This document shows, in pieces, positions 8,521 through 17,467 of a DNA stretch of 64,000 nucleotides. The notes beneath the pieces are model-generated. The model searched no databases. It was not told where the DNA came from and saw only the letters and a program-made list of their open reading frames with translations. The stretch comes from Chloroflexota bacterium (GTDB lineage: Bacteria; Chloroflexota; Chloroflexia; Thermomicrobiales; UBA6265). The translations under genes were made by a program, and so were the position numbers. How positions within the stretch are numbered: position 1 is the first letter of the stretch; every line of letters starts with the position of its first letter. The DNA is taken from positions 30,067 to 94,066 of the forward strand of contig JAEWEG010000013.1 of assembly GCA_023389575.1 (NCBI GenBank), written 5' to 3'.

Positions 8521-8919
8521 ATGTCAGAATCCAACATTCCGAGTACGACAACCCGGGCACGAACGCCCAAGCAACAGTGGCCCGTGGCCGCCGTCGCCGA
8601 TCTTCCACCGGGTGAGAAGGTCCTCGTCACCATCAAGGAGCGCTCGGTTGGGGTGTTCAACGTCAATGGCGAGTACATCGCCGTGTTGAACATCTGCCCG
8701 CACGAACTCGCGCCCGTCTGTCTTGGCCGCGTTGGCGGCACCACCGTGCCATCGCCTCCTGGCGAATACCGCTGGGGGCACGAGGGGGAGATCCTCGCCT
8801 GCCCCTGGCACGGGTGGGAGTTCGACCTCACCACCGGCGAGATGATCGCCGACGAGCGGATTCGCCTTCGCAAGTACCCGGTCGAAGTCCGCGACGGCAC
8901 GGTCTACGTCACGCTTTGA
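8521..8919 (+). CDS. Rieske [2Fe-2S] domain protein
   Basis: Stand-alone Rieske ferredoxin-like electron carrier of 132 residues. The cluster ligands are visible as C59-P-H61 and C94-P-W-H97, the CxH...CxxH pair, followed by GWEFDLTTG. It lacks a catalytic oxygenase domain, so it may serve as an electron donor or as a small subunit. An insert between the two ligand pairs (VPSPPGEYRWGHEGE) is typical of bacterial homologues next to amidohydrolases. It is the first gene of a run with the unknown protein and the amidohydrolase; the next ATG is 45 bases downstream. Confidence 0.9.
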   Translation: MSESNIPSTTTRARTPKQQWPVAAVADLPPGEKVLVTIKERSVGVFNVNGEYIAVLNICPHELAPVCLGRVGGTTVPSPPGEYRWGHEGEILACPWHGWEFDLTTGEMIADERIRLRKYPVEVRDGTVYVTL

Positions 8920-8963
8920 ACCCGGCGCGTCGCATACAGCCCGGTCGGAAACCGGTGAAGAGC

Positions 8964-9653
8964 ATGGCGGTGTTCGAGGCGCCACCCGTTCCAGGCTGCT
9001 GGGAAGGTGGCGAGCTCATTCGCATCGTCGACCCGCTCGGGCTCCAGGTGGCCTGGGTGTCGCCGGCGCTGGCGGGCGGCATCGTTGGCTACTACGCTCG
9101 CGCATCGGCGAGCGATGCCTGGACCGAGGTGCTGGCCTGCGCGGGGCCTCGGGAAGGCCATGCTGGCTGGCGGTCGGGGAGCGAGCTCCTGCTGCGCGAC
9201 GAGCATTCCCGCGCGATGGTTCCGGCCTGGGGAAGCGATGCCACCTGGAGTTTCGAATCCCGCGATCCAACCCAGACCACCGTGCGGGGAACCATCGGCG
9301 ATCACGCGTTGAAGGTGGCTCTCAGTTGTATCGACGGCGAGCTACAGATTGCCATCGAACCGGAAGACGCCGGGACGAGGGTTCCAGCCGCTGGCCTGCG
9401 ATTGCATGTGGGCCAGGCGGCCGGATCGCTGGACCGGGACGATGCCCGGAACCAGCGGCTCGAGTTCCGGAACGGGTCGGTGTCGAGTCTTTCCTACGCC
9501 CATTCACCGGGTATCGACTGCCAGGCAGGCGTACCGGCGGAAGGCGGGGAATGCCAGGTTGATTTCGTTCCACGCGCGGGGAGCCGGGCATCGAGTCCGG
9601 CCACGCCAGTCGTTGTAACGCTGTATCCAGTACCCGCTGTCCCGGCCGGGTAA
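8964..9653 (+). CDS. Unknown protein between Rieske and amidohydrolase genes
   Basis: A 229-residue protein I do not recognise. It has no signal peptide and no membrane segment. Alternating polar and hydrophobic stretches (DPLGLQVAWVSPALAGGIVGYY, HALKVALSCIDGELQIAIEP) suggest a beta-rich fold. The ATG at 8964 is chosen because upstream in-frame sequence is only the out-of-frame tail of the Rieske gene; an in-frame GTG lies at 8955. Position and strand make it part of the Rieske-amidohydrolase operon, so it may be an accessory subunit of that pathway. Confidence 0.65.
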   Translation: MAVFEAPPVPGCWEGGELIRIVDPLGLQVAWVSPALAGGIVGYYARASASDAWTEVLACAGPREGHAGWRSGSELLLRDEHSRAMVPAWGSDATWSFESRDPTQTTVRGTIGDHALKVALSCIDGELQIAIEPEDAGTRVPAAGLRLHVGQAAGSLDRDDARNQRLEFRNGSVSSLSYAHSPGIDCQAGVPAEGGECQVDFVPRAGSRASSPATPVVVTLYPVPAVPAG

Positions 9654-9717
9654 GCCCGGGTCATTCACGACGTCGTAGGTCATAAGTTTCACCGGGCACT
9701 CAGGAGGTGCGCATATC

Positions 9718-10833
9718 ATGGCAGCCAAGACAGCCGCGATCGATACGGATATCCACAATACGCTCGAACGTCACCTGATCCTGGAGTACCTGGAGGAGCC
9801 CTGGCGCACGCGCTACGCCTCCGGCAGCGCCGGTCCGGGCGCGCTCGGCTACTGGAATCCCAATGGGGTGATGCGCTCCGACGCGGTGATGCCGGACGGC
9901 TCGCGCATCGAGAGCGATCCGATCAACCTCGCCCGCGAGTACCTCGATCCCTTCAACCTTGAGTACGCCGTGCTGAACCCGAACGGCATGCACCTCGGCC
10001 TGTCGCCAGAGCCGGACTGGGCCGCCGCGCTGATCAGCGCCCACAATGACGTGACGGTGAACCACTGGCTGCCGGCCGACGAGCGCTACCTGGGCTCGAT
10101 CATGGTGTCGCAGGCCGACCCGCTGCTGGCCGCGAAGGAAATTCACCGCCTGGGCGATCATCCACGGATGGTACAGGTGCTGATGGGCAGCGGCGCCCGC
10201 TTCCCCATGGGGCAGCGCTACTACGACCCGATCTACGAGGCCGCCGTGCAGTACGACCTGCCGGTCACCATCCACCCCGGCACCGAGGGCAATGGCGTTT
10301 CGGGGCCGACCACGCCCGCCGGGTTCGCCAGCAGCTACCTGGAGTGGCACACCAACCTGGCCAGCAACTACATCGCCCACCTGGTGAGCCTGGTGCTGGA
10401 AGGCACCTTCGTGAAGTTCCCAACATTGAAGTTCGTGATGCTTGAAGGGGGCGTTTCCTGGCTGCCGCCGATCATGTGGCGGCTGGACAAGAACTGGAAG
10501 GCCCTGCGCCAGACCGTTCCCTGGGTCACCCGCCTGCCAAGTGAAATCGCTCAGGAACATATCCTGATGAGCACCCAACCGATCGAGGAACCGGAGAACC
10601 CCGAGCATTTCAAGCAGATGCTTGGCATGTTCGATGCCAACCGCATGCTCATGTTCTCCAGCGACTATCCGCATTGGGACGGCGACACTCCCGACTTCGC
10701 CGCCCGTTCGTTCCCCAAGGAGATGCGACACAACATCATGAGCGAAAACGCGCGGGCACTGTACAAGCTCCCGCCGCGCAAGGAGGAGTCGCTGGTCGAG
10801 GCTGGAAGCCAGCCGGCCATGAACGCCGACTAA
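9718..10833 (+). CDS. Amidohydrolase-2 (ACMSD-like) metal-dependent hydrolase/decarboxylase
   Basis: A 371-residue TIM-barrel enzyme of the amidohydrolase superfamily, in the branch with 2-amino-3-carboxymuconate semialdehyde decarboxylase. Metal-ligand motifs are D11-I-H13 near the N-terminus, TIHPG with H186, and SSDYPHWD with D316 close to the C-terminus. An AGGAGG-type ribosome site precedes ATG 9718. The Rieske carrier and the unknown protein upstream and the ABC uptake genes downstream suggest a route for importing and breaking down a ring-derived or acyclic carboxylate; the substrate is unknown. Confidence 0.88.
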   Translation: MAAKTAAIDTDIHNTLERHLILEYLEEPWRTRYASGSAGPGALGYWNPNGVMRSDAVMPDGSRIESDPINLAREYLDPFNLEYAVLNPNGMHLGLSPEPDWAAALISAHNDVTVNHWLPADERYLGSIMVSQADPLLAAKEIHRLGDHPRMVQVLMGSGARFPMGQRYYDPIYEAAVQYDLPVTIHPGTEGNGVSGPTTPAGFASSYLEWHTNLASNYIAHLVSLVLEGTFVKFPTLKFVMLEGGVSWLPPIMWRLDKNWKALRQTVPWVTRLPSEIAQEHILMSTQPIEEPENPEHFKQMLGMFDANRMLMFSSDYPHWDGDTPDFAARSFPKEMRHNIMSENARALYKLPPRKEESLVEAGSQPAMNAD

Positions 10834-10889
10834 CACCCAGGCCGATTGCTGGGCTGGTCATCGCTTCGATATGAAGAGGGTAAGCACAC

Positions 10890-12851
10890 ATGTCTGATCG
10901 CAGAGTCACACGAAGGCGCTTCCTGCAGGGCGCGGGTGGCATCGGTTTCACCGTTCTCACGCTCGCCAACGGCGGCAAGATCGTCGCCCAGGAAGGAACC
11001 CCGGTCGCGGCTGGCAACTTCCAGGAGGCACCGCAACTCGCGGAACTGGTCGCTGGCGGGTCGCTGCCGCCGGTTGCCGAGCGGCTCCCGCTGGAACCAA
11101 TGGTGGTCGAGCCAGATGCCGGCATCGGCCAGTACGGTGGCACCCTGCGGTCCGCCCTGCTTGGCGGCAGCAACACCGGCATGATCGACCGCATCTGCGG
11201 CTACGAGGGCCTGGTGCGCTGGTCGGTCGACTGGAACGAGGTCATCCCGAACGTCGCCTCCGCCTACGAAGTCAATGAAGACAGCACCCAGTACACGTTC
11301 TCGCTGCGCCCGGGCCTGAAGTGGTCGGATGGCGCGCCGTTCACCGCCGACGACATCGTCTTCTATGTCGATGCCGTGTTGAACAACCCCACGCTTGGTG
11401 GAGGCGCCGCCAACCCGGTGACGGCCGAGAAAGCCGACGACCATACCGTGACGCTGACCTTCGAGAAGCCGGATGGCCTCTTCCTGCAGGCCCAGTGCCA
11501 AATCGCCGGACTCGTCTGGACGATCTACCCGAAGCACTACCTGAGCCAGTTCCACGAGGATTACAACACCACCAACCTCGACGAACTGGTGGCCGCGGAA
11601 GGCGTGGAGGACTGGGCGACCCTGTTCCGCACCAAGGGTGGCACCATTCCGGGCACGCCATACAACGCGCTGTGGAGCAATCCCGAACTGCCACGCCTGC
11701 ACGCCTGGCAAATCGTGGAGCCCTATGGCGAAGGGACCAGGGTCACGCTCACCCGCAACCCGTACTACTTCAAGGTCGATCCGGAAGGCAACCAGCTTCC
11801 GTACATCGACGCGGTGAACTTCGAAGTGCTCCAGGATGAGGAAGTACTTCTGCTGAAGACCACCGCCGGTGAAATCGACATGATCCAGCGCAGCATCTGC
11901 ACCGTGCGGAACAAGCCGGTGCTGGCCGATTCGCGCGAGTCGGGCGGCTACAACTTCTTCGAAGCCGTGCCGTCGATCATGAACACCAACATTTACCAGC
12001 TCAACCTCACCCACAAGAACGAGGCCATTCGCGAAATCTTCCAGAACAAGGATTTCCGGATCGGGCTCTCCCACGCCATGAACCGGCAGGAAGTGCTGGA
12101 CACCGTCTACGTCAGCCAGGGTGAGCCGTGGCAGGCCGCTCCGTTGCCGAGCACTCCGTACTACAACGAGGCGCTGGCCAAGCAGTACACCGAGTACAAC
12201 GTGGACCTGGCCAACGAGCATCTGGACAAGGTGCTGCCGGAGAAGGACGGCGATGGCTGGCGGCTGCGCCCGGACGGCGAGCGCCTGACGTTCGTGCTCG
12301 AGGTTGCGACCGGCGGCGAGTTCCCGGAAATGCCGGACGCCGCCAACATGGTGGTCAATCACTGGCGTGAAGTTGGGATTGACGCCATCCTCAAGCCGGA
12401 AGATGGCTCGCTGATGAATACCCGCATCTCCGCCAACGACCACGACGCCAGCGTCTGGCCGGGTGGCAGCGGCATGCAGGATGCCATCATCAACCCGTAC
12501 CTGTACATGCCGTGGGGCTACAACTTCTGGGGCAAGGCCTGGAACTACTGGTGGCGACCGTCCCCGAACAATGGCGCCGAGCCGCAGGAGCCGCCCGAAG
12601 CGATCAAGCAGCAGTTCGCGCTGTATGATGAGCTGACGACAACATCCGATCCGGACGAGCAGACCCGCCTGCTCAACGAGATCCTGGCGATCGCTCAGGA
12701 GAATTTCTGGGTCATTGGTCTCGGAACACCCGCGATTGTGTATGGTATCCGGAAGAACAGCCTGAAGAACGTGCCGGATTCGATGCCGGAAGCCGCGGTC
12801 TACCCGACCCCGGGCCCCACGAATACGTCACAGTACTACTTCGAATCCTGA
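10890..12851 (+). CDS. ABC transporter substrate-binding protein, family 5 (first of two)
   Basis: A 653-residue periplasmic-type binding protein of the dipeptide/oligopeptide group. A twin-arginine signal (TRRRFLQGAGG near residues 7-17) predicts Tat export; a linker EGTPVAAGN follows. Family hallmarks include YEGLVRW, the LRPGLKWSDGAPFTADDIVFY block and the late NEVLVRW-like lobe closing motifs. It is longer than the usual 530 residues because of an insert around the YLSQFHEDYNTT region. The next gene is a close paralogue with a nearly identical N-terminus, so the two arose by tandem duplication and probably share one permease with different ligands. Confidence 0.93.
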   Translation: MSDRRVTRRRFLQGAGGIGFTVLTLANGGKIVAQEGTPVAAGNFQEAPQLAELVAGGSLPPVAERLPLEPMVVEPDAGIGQYGGTLRSALLGGSNTGMIDRICGYEGLVRWSVDWNEVIPNVASAYEVNEDSTQYTFSLRPGLKWSDGAPFTADDIVFYVDAVLNNPTLGGGAANPVTAEKADDHTVTLTFEKPDGLFLQAQCQIAGLVWTIYPKHYLSQFHEDYNTTNLDELVAAEGVEDWATLFRTKGGTIPGTPYNALWSNPELPRLHAWQIVEPYGEGTRVTLTRNPYYFKVDPEGNQLPYIDAVNFEVLQDEEVLLLKTTAGEIDMIQRSICTVRNKPVLADSRESGGYNFFEAVPSIMNTNIYQLNLTHKNEAIREIFQNKDFRIGLSHAMNRQEVLDTVYVSQGEPWQAAPLPSTPYYNEALAKQYTEYNVDLANEHLDKVLPEKDGDGWRLRPDGERLTFVLEVATGGEFPEMPDAANMVVNHWREVGIDAILKPEDGSLMNTRISANDHDASVWPGGSGMQDAIINPYLYMPWGYNFWGKAWNYWWRPSPNNGAEPQEPPEAIKQQFALYDELTTTSDPDEQTRLLNEILAIAQENFWVIGLGTPAIVYGIRKNSLKNVPDSMPEAAVYPTPGPTNTSQYYFES

Positions 12852-12860
12852 CCTATTCGG

Positions 12861-12889
12861 CCGTTGCCAGAACCTCGCGCTGGCAACGG
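12861..12889. terminator. Hairpin between the two binding-protein genes
   Basis: A perfect 10-bp stem (CCGTTGCCAG with CTGGCAACGG) and a 9-base loop lie 9 bases after the first binding-protein stop. There is no T tract, so it may act as a processing or attenuating hairpin that sets relative amounts rather than as a full terminator. Confidence 0.5.
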
Positions 12890-13037
12890 TCCCCAATAAG
12901 CCAGAGGGAGGTGTACACACGCCGGGCCCGTCGCCATTCGCGCGGGTCGTCCGGAGCGAGGAAATCTTCGTGGGTCCCTATCAAGTCCAGGCATTTCGCC
13001 ACACATGGGAAGCTCCCGTCTTCCCCGAGGTATCTCA

Positions 13038-14996
13038 ATGAGCGATAGACGAGTCACCCGGCGTCGTTTCCTGCAGGCCGCCGCCGGCTCCAGCTTCACC
13101 GTCCTGACCCTGGCCAACGGCGGCAAGATCGTCGCCCAGGAGGGCAGCCCCGCCGCCGCGACCGGCACGTACCAGGAAGCGCCCCAGCTCGCCGAGATGG
13201 TGGCTGGCGGCTCGCTGCCGCCGGTTGCCGAGCGGCTTCCGGAAACCCCGCTCGTGGTGGAGCCGACCGAGTCGATCGGCCAGTACGGCGGCACCCTGCG
13301 CTCCGCCCTGCTCGGTGGCAGCTACCTGTTCATGCTGCATCGCCTGAGCGGGTACGAGAACCTTGTTCGCTGGTCTCCCGACTGGAACGAGGTCATCCCG
13401 AACATCGCCACCGCCTACGAGGTCAACGCGGACAGCAGCGCCTTCACCTTCTTCCTGCGACCGGGCATGAAGTGGTCGGACGGCGCCCCGTTCACGGCCG
13501 ATGACATCGTCTTCTACGTCGACGATGTCGCCAACAACGAACTGCTTGGCACCAACCCGGCCAACCCGTTCACGGCCGAGAAGGTCGACGACTACACCGT
13601 CACCATCACCCTGGAGCGCCCGGACGGCCTGTTCCTCAAGAACATGTGCCAGGCCGGCGGCGAGGCGTGGAACATCTACCCGAAGCACTACCTGAGCCAG
13701 TTCCACGAAACCTACAACACCACCGACCTCGACCAGCTCATCGCCGACAACGACGCCGAGGACTGGTCGCAGCTCTTCCGGATGAAGGGTGGCGTGATCA
13801 CCGGCACCCCGTACAACGCCCTCTGGCAGAATCCGGAACTGCCGCGGTTGCACGTCTGGAACATCGTGGAGCCCTACGGTAGCGGCACCCGCGTGACCAT
13901 GGAGCGCAACCCGTACTACTTCAAGGTCGATCCGGAAGGCAACCAGCTTCCGTACATCGATGGCCTGAACTTCGAGGAGATCCAGGACGCCGAGGTGCTC
14001 CTGCTCAAGGCCACCAATGGTGAGATGGACCTGCTTCAGCGCAGCGTCTGCACCGTGGCCAACAAGCCGATCCTGGCCGAGGCGCGTGAGTCGGGTGGCT
14101 ACAACTTCTTCGATGCCATCCCGTCGATCATGAACACGAACTGCTACAAGTTCAACATGACGCACAAGAACCCCGCGATTCGCGAGGTGTTCAGCAACAT
14201 GGACTTCCGGATTGGCATGTCGTATGCCATCAACCGGCAGGAGATCATCGACGCGGTGTACGTCAGCCAGGGCGAGCCGTGGCAGGCCGCGCCGCTGGAA
14301 GGCCCGTACTACAACGAGACGCTGGCCAAGCAGTACACCGAGTACGACGTGGATCTGGCGAACGAGCACCTCGACAAGATCATTCCCGAGCGGGATGGCG
14401 ATGGCTGGCGGCTGCGCCCGGATGGCGAGCGCCTCACCTTCGTGCTCGAGGTCAACGGCGCCGAGTTCGTCGAAATGCCGGACACCGCCAACCTGGTGGT
14501 CAACTACTGGCGTGAAGTTGGTGTCGACTGCCAGATGAAGACGGTCGACCGCGCGCTCTTCGACCAGCACATCAACGCCAACGACGACGATCTCCACGTG
14601 TGGCCGGGCGGCAGTGGCGCGCAGGACGCGCTGCTCAACCCGTACAACTACATGCCGATGCCGGGTCTTTCGTTCGGCAAGCCCTGGTACAACTGGTGGA
14701 AGAACCCGGCCAACCCGCAGGCCGAGGCGGAGGAGCCGCCCGAAGCGATCAAGCAGCAGTTCGCCCTCTATGACGAACTGACCGCTACCGCCGACGCGGA
14801 CGAGCACACCCGGCTCCTCAACGAGATCCTGGCGATCGCGCAGGAGAACTTCTGGGTGATCGGCATCGGAACCCCGGCCGTTGTCTACGGTATTCGCAAG
14901 AACAACCTGAAGAACGTGCCGGATTCGATGTGGGAAGCGGCCGTGTACCCGACCCCTGGCCCGGTGAACCCGGCCCAGTTCTACTTCGAGAGCTAA
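13038..14996 (+). CDS. ABC transporter substrate-binding protein, family 5 (second of two)
   Basis: A 652-residue paralogue of the preceding binding protein. ATG 13038 follows CGAGG at proper spacing and restores the same N-terminus (SDRRVTRRRFLQ), so the longer frame from 13005 is rejected. The Tat signal, LRPGMKWSDGAPFTADDIVFY block and C-terminal NLKNVPDSMWEAAVYPTPGP match the first copy nearly residue for residue. Differences concentrate in the middle lobe and around residues 480-540 (MPMPGLSFGKPWYNW), where ligand specificity is likely set. It leads into the two permease genes across a 230-base gap containing a hairpin. Confidence 0.93.
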   Translation: MSDRRVTRRRFLQAAAGSSFTVLTLANGGKIVAQEGSPAAATGTYQEAPQLAEMVAGGSLPPVAERLPETPLVVEPTESIGQYGGTLRSALLGGSYLFMLHRLSGYENLVRWSPDWNEVIPNIATAYEVNADSSAFTFFLRPGMKWSDGAPFTADDIVFYVDDVANNELLGTNPANPFTAEKVDDYTVTITLERPDGLFLKNMCQAGGEAWNIYPKHYLSQFHETYNTTDLDQLIADNDAEDWSQLFRMKGGVITGTPYNALWQNPELPRLHVWNIVEPYGSGTRVTMERNPYYFKVDPEGNQLPYIDGLNFEEIQDAEVLLLKATNGEMDLLQRSVCTVANKPILAEARESGGYNFFDAIPSIMNTNCYKFNMTHKNPAIREVFSNMDFRIGMSYAINRQEIIDAVYVSQGEPWQAAPLEGPYYNETLAKQYTEYDVDLANEHLDKIIPERDGDGWRLRPDGERLTFVLEVNGAEFVEMPDTANLVVNYWREVGVDCQMKTVDRALFDQHINANDDDLHVWPGGSGAQDALLNPYNYMPMPGLSFGKPWYNWWKNPANPQAEAEEPPEAIKQQFALYDELTATADADEHTRLLNEILAIAQENFWVIGIGTPAVVYGIRKNNLKNVPDSMWEAAVYPTPGPVNPAQFYFES

Positions 14997-15076
14997 GCCA
15001 CCGGGCGCCCTCCCCGCGTACCGCGAGCACGTTCGTGCCTCCGGTCGCGGGAGAAGGGCGCCAATGGCGTCACGAA

Positions 15077-15104
15077 ACCGGTCGCCACACCACGGGCGAC
15101 CGGT
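15077..15104. terminator. Hairpin upstream of first permease gene
   Basis: ACCGGTCGCC and GGCGACCGGT form a perfect 10-bp stem with an 8-base loop in the gap between the second binding protein and the first permease. No T tract follows. Like the hairpin at 12861 it could make binding proteins more abundant than membrane subunits. Confidence 0.45.
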
Positions 15105-15223
15105 GGGTACCCGGTGACATTGGCAACACCTGGAGTCGACATGGCGGGGTGGCACGGGCGTCCCTGCCGGTGACCGCCAGATTTCGGGAATAGAGATACC
15201 TCTCCGGGTGGAGCACAGGAACC

Positions 15224-16210
15224 ATGGCTCGATTCATTCTTTATCGCCTCTTGTTAATGATCCCGACGATATTCGCCATTTCGGTCGTGTCGTTCCTCAT
15301 CATCCAGCTTCCGCCGGGCGACTACCTCAACACGCTCGTTTCCCAGATGGAGGCGCGTGGTGAATCGGTCGACGGCCAGGCCATCCGCGCCCTGGAAGAA
15401 CAATATGGCGTGGGCAAGCCGATTTGGGAGCAATACATAATCTGGATGCAAAACATCCTGTTCCATTGGGATTTTGGAGACTCGTTCGAATACAACCGGC
15501 CGGTCACCAGCATGATCGGCAGCCGCCTGGGCTGGACGATCGGCATCTCGGTCGGCGCGCTCCTCGTCACCTGGATCGTGGCCTTCCCGCTCGGCATCTA
15601 CTCGGCGGTTCGGAAGTACACCGCTGGTGACTATGTCCTGACCTTCATCAGCTTCCTTGGGCTGGCCATTCCCGAATTCATGCTGGCCCTGGTGCTGCTG
15701 TACATCTCCAGCGAATACCTTGGCCTGAGTGTGGGCGGCCTGTTCTCGCCCGAATACATCGATGCCTCCTGGAGCCTGGCCAAGTTTGGCGACCTGCTCT
15801 CCCACCTCTGGATTCCGGTGCTCATCGTTGGCGTGGCTTCCACCGCCGGGCTCGTGCGCACCATGCGCGCCAACCTGATGGACGAGTTGAGCCAGCCGTA
15901 TGTGGTCACCGCCCGCGCCAAGGGCCTCTCCGAGCCGAAGCTGATCGTCAAGTACCCGGTGCGGATGGCGCTCAACCCGTTCATCAGCACCATCGGCTGG
16001 ACCCTCCCCGCCATCATTTCCGGCGAGGCGATCGTGGCCATCGTGCTGAACCTTCCCACGCTTGGCCCGTTGCTGCTCCGGTCACTCCAGGCGCAGGACA
16101 TGTACCTGGCGGGCGGCATCATCCTGATCATCAGTGTGCTCACCGTACTGGGAACCCTCGTCTCGGATGTGCTGCTGGCCATCTCCGACCCCCGGATTCG
16201 ACACAGCTAG
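15224..16210 (+). CDS. ABC transporter permease, DppB type
   Basis: A 328-residue inner-membrane subunit of the dipeptide-type importer. The N-terminal block MARFILYRLLLMIPTIFAIS, the cytoplasmic-loop helix RTMRANLMDELSQPYVVTARAKG (EAA-like coupling helix) and the C-terminal VLLAISDPRIRHS are typical of DppB/OppB. It has about six membrane helices. It is followed 60 bases later by the DppC-type gene, and both should assemble with the ATPases at 17.5-19.7 kb. Confidence 0.93.
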   Translation: MARFILYRLLLMIPTIFAISVVSFLIIQLPPGDYLNTLVSQMEARGESVDGQAIRALEEQYGVGKPIWEQYIIWMQNILFHWDFGDSFEYNRPVTSMIGSRLGWTIGISVGALLVTWIVAFPLGIYSAVRKYTAGDYVLTFISFLGLAIPEFMLALVLLYISSEYLGLSVGGLFSPEYIDASWSLAKFGDLLSHLWIPVLIVGVASTAGLVRTMRANLMDELSQPYVVTARAKGLSEPKLIVKYPVRMALNPFISTIGWTLPAIISGEAIVAIVLNLPTLGPLLLRSLQAQDMYLAGGIILIISVLTVLGTLVSDVLLAISDPRIRHS

Positions 16211-16269
16211 GTTTGCCAGTGCCCTGGTTCACGATCTGGGGTCTCATTCGTCACGGAGCGTAATCTTCC

Positions 16270-17454
16270 ATGTCCAGTCAAGCCGAGTTTCAGCAGGTAG
16301 ACCTGCCCACGGAGCCGCCCCAGCCGGAGTCCGAGCTCCCCGCGGCGGTCGCCGAATCGGAAACCACCGTCTTCATGGCCTCCCAGTGGAGGTTGATGTG
16401 GTGGAAATTCAAGCGGCACAAGCTCGCCATGATCGGCGGCGTGGTCGTCATCCTGCTCTACCTGGTCGCCATCTTCGCCGAGTTCCTTTCCCCGGCCGAC
16501 CCCACCGAGGTCAACGCCTCCTACACCTACGCCCCGCCCCAGCGAATCCACCTGGTGGACCGGAGCGGTGGAGGCTGGGACTGGGGTCTGCATGTGAATG
16601 GCCTGAAGTCGGAAATCGACCAGGAGACCATGTCGCGTACCTTCACCATCGATGAAGAGTCGCGGATTCCGATCGGGTTCTTCGTCCGGGGCTCCGAATA
16701 CCGGATGCTGGGCCTGTTCGACACCGATATTCACCTGATCGGCCCGAAGGATCCCTCCCAGCCGATGTACCTGCTCGGCGCCGACCGCCTGGGCCAGGAC
16801 CTACTCAGCCGCATCATCTTCGGTACGCGCATCTCCATGTCCATCGGCCTGATCGGCGTGCTCATCAGCCTGGTGCTCGGCATCCTGCTCGGCGGCATCT
16901 CCGGCTTCTACGGCGGGGCCACCGATACCATCATCCAGCGCGTGATCGAGTTCATCCGCTCGCTGCCAACCATTCCGCTGTGGATGGGACTGGCCGCCGC
17001 GCTGCCCCTGACGTGGTCACCAATCAGGGTGTACTTCGGCATCACCATCATCCTGTCGGTGATCGGCTGGACCGGGCTCGCCCGGGTGGTGCGCGGGCGC
17101 TTCCTCTCCCTGCGCGAGGAGGAGTTCATCACCGCCGCCAAGCTCGACGGCGTGGGCCAGCTCCGCATCATCGGGCGGCACATGGTGCCCTCGTTCTCCA
17201 GCCACATCATCGCCTCGCTGACGCTGGCGATTCCGGCCACCATCCTCGCCGAGACCTCGTTGAGCTTCCTCGGCATCGGCCTCCGTTCGCCCATCAACAG
17301 CTGGGGCGTGCTGATGCAGGAAGCCCAGAACATCCGGGCCATCGCCACCGCCCCGTGGCTCCTGCTGCCAGGCCTCTTCGTCATCGTTGCCGTGCTCTCG
17401 TTCAACTTCCTTGGCGATGGCCTCCGGGACGCGGCAGATCCATATGCAAGCTAA
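16270..17454 (+). CDS. ABC transporter permease, DppC type, with long N-terminal extension and external loop
   Basis: A 394-residue partner permease. The first helix sits at about residues 55-75 (HKLAMIGGVVVILLYLVAIF), after a 50-residue acidic cytoplasmic tail. A large loop of roughly 100 residues follows before the permease core starting HLIGPKDPSQPMYLLGADRLGQDLLSRI. The coupling helix LREEEFITAAKLDGVGQLRII and the end GDGLRDAADPYAS fit DppC/OppC. Typical DppC proteins are about 300 residues, so the loop is an addition, probably contacting the binding proteins. Confidence 0.92.
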   Translation: MSSQAEFQQVDLPTEPPQPESELPAAVAESETTVFMASQWRLMWWKFKRHKLAMIGGVVVILLYLVAIFAEFLSPADPTEVNASYTYAPPQRIHLVDRSGGGWDWGLHVNGLKSEIDQETMSRTFTIDEESRIPIGFFVRGSEYRMLGLFDTDIHLIGPKDPSQPMYLLGADRLGQDLLSRIIFGTRISMSIGLIGVLISLVLGILLGGISGFYGGATDTIIQRVIEFIRSLPTIPLWMGLAAALPLTWSPIRVYFGITIILSVIGWTGLARVVRGRFLSLREEEFITAAKLDGVGQLRIIGRHMVPSFSSHIIASLTLAIPATILAETSLSFLGIGLRSPINSWGVLMQEAQNIRAIATAPWLLLPGLFVIVAVLSFNFLGDGLRDAADPYAS

Positions 17455-17467
17455 GGGAAGGAACGGC

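Noticed and set aside
13035..15155. 706-codon minus-strand frame opposite the second binding protein
   Set aside because: Antisense shadow; the plus strand encodes a full family-5 binding protein with Tat signal.
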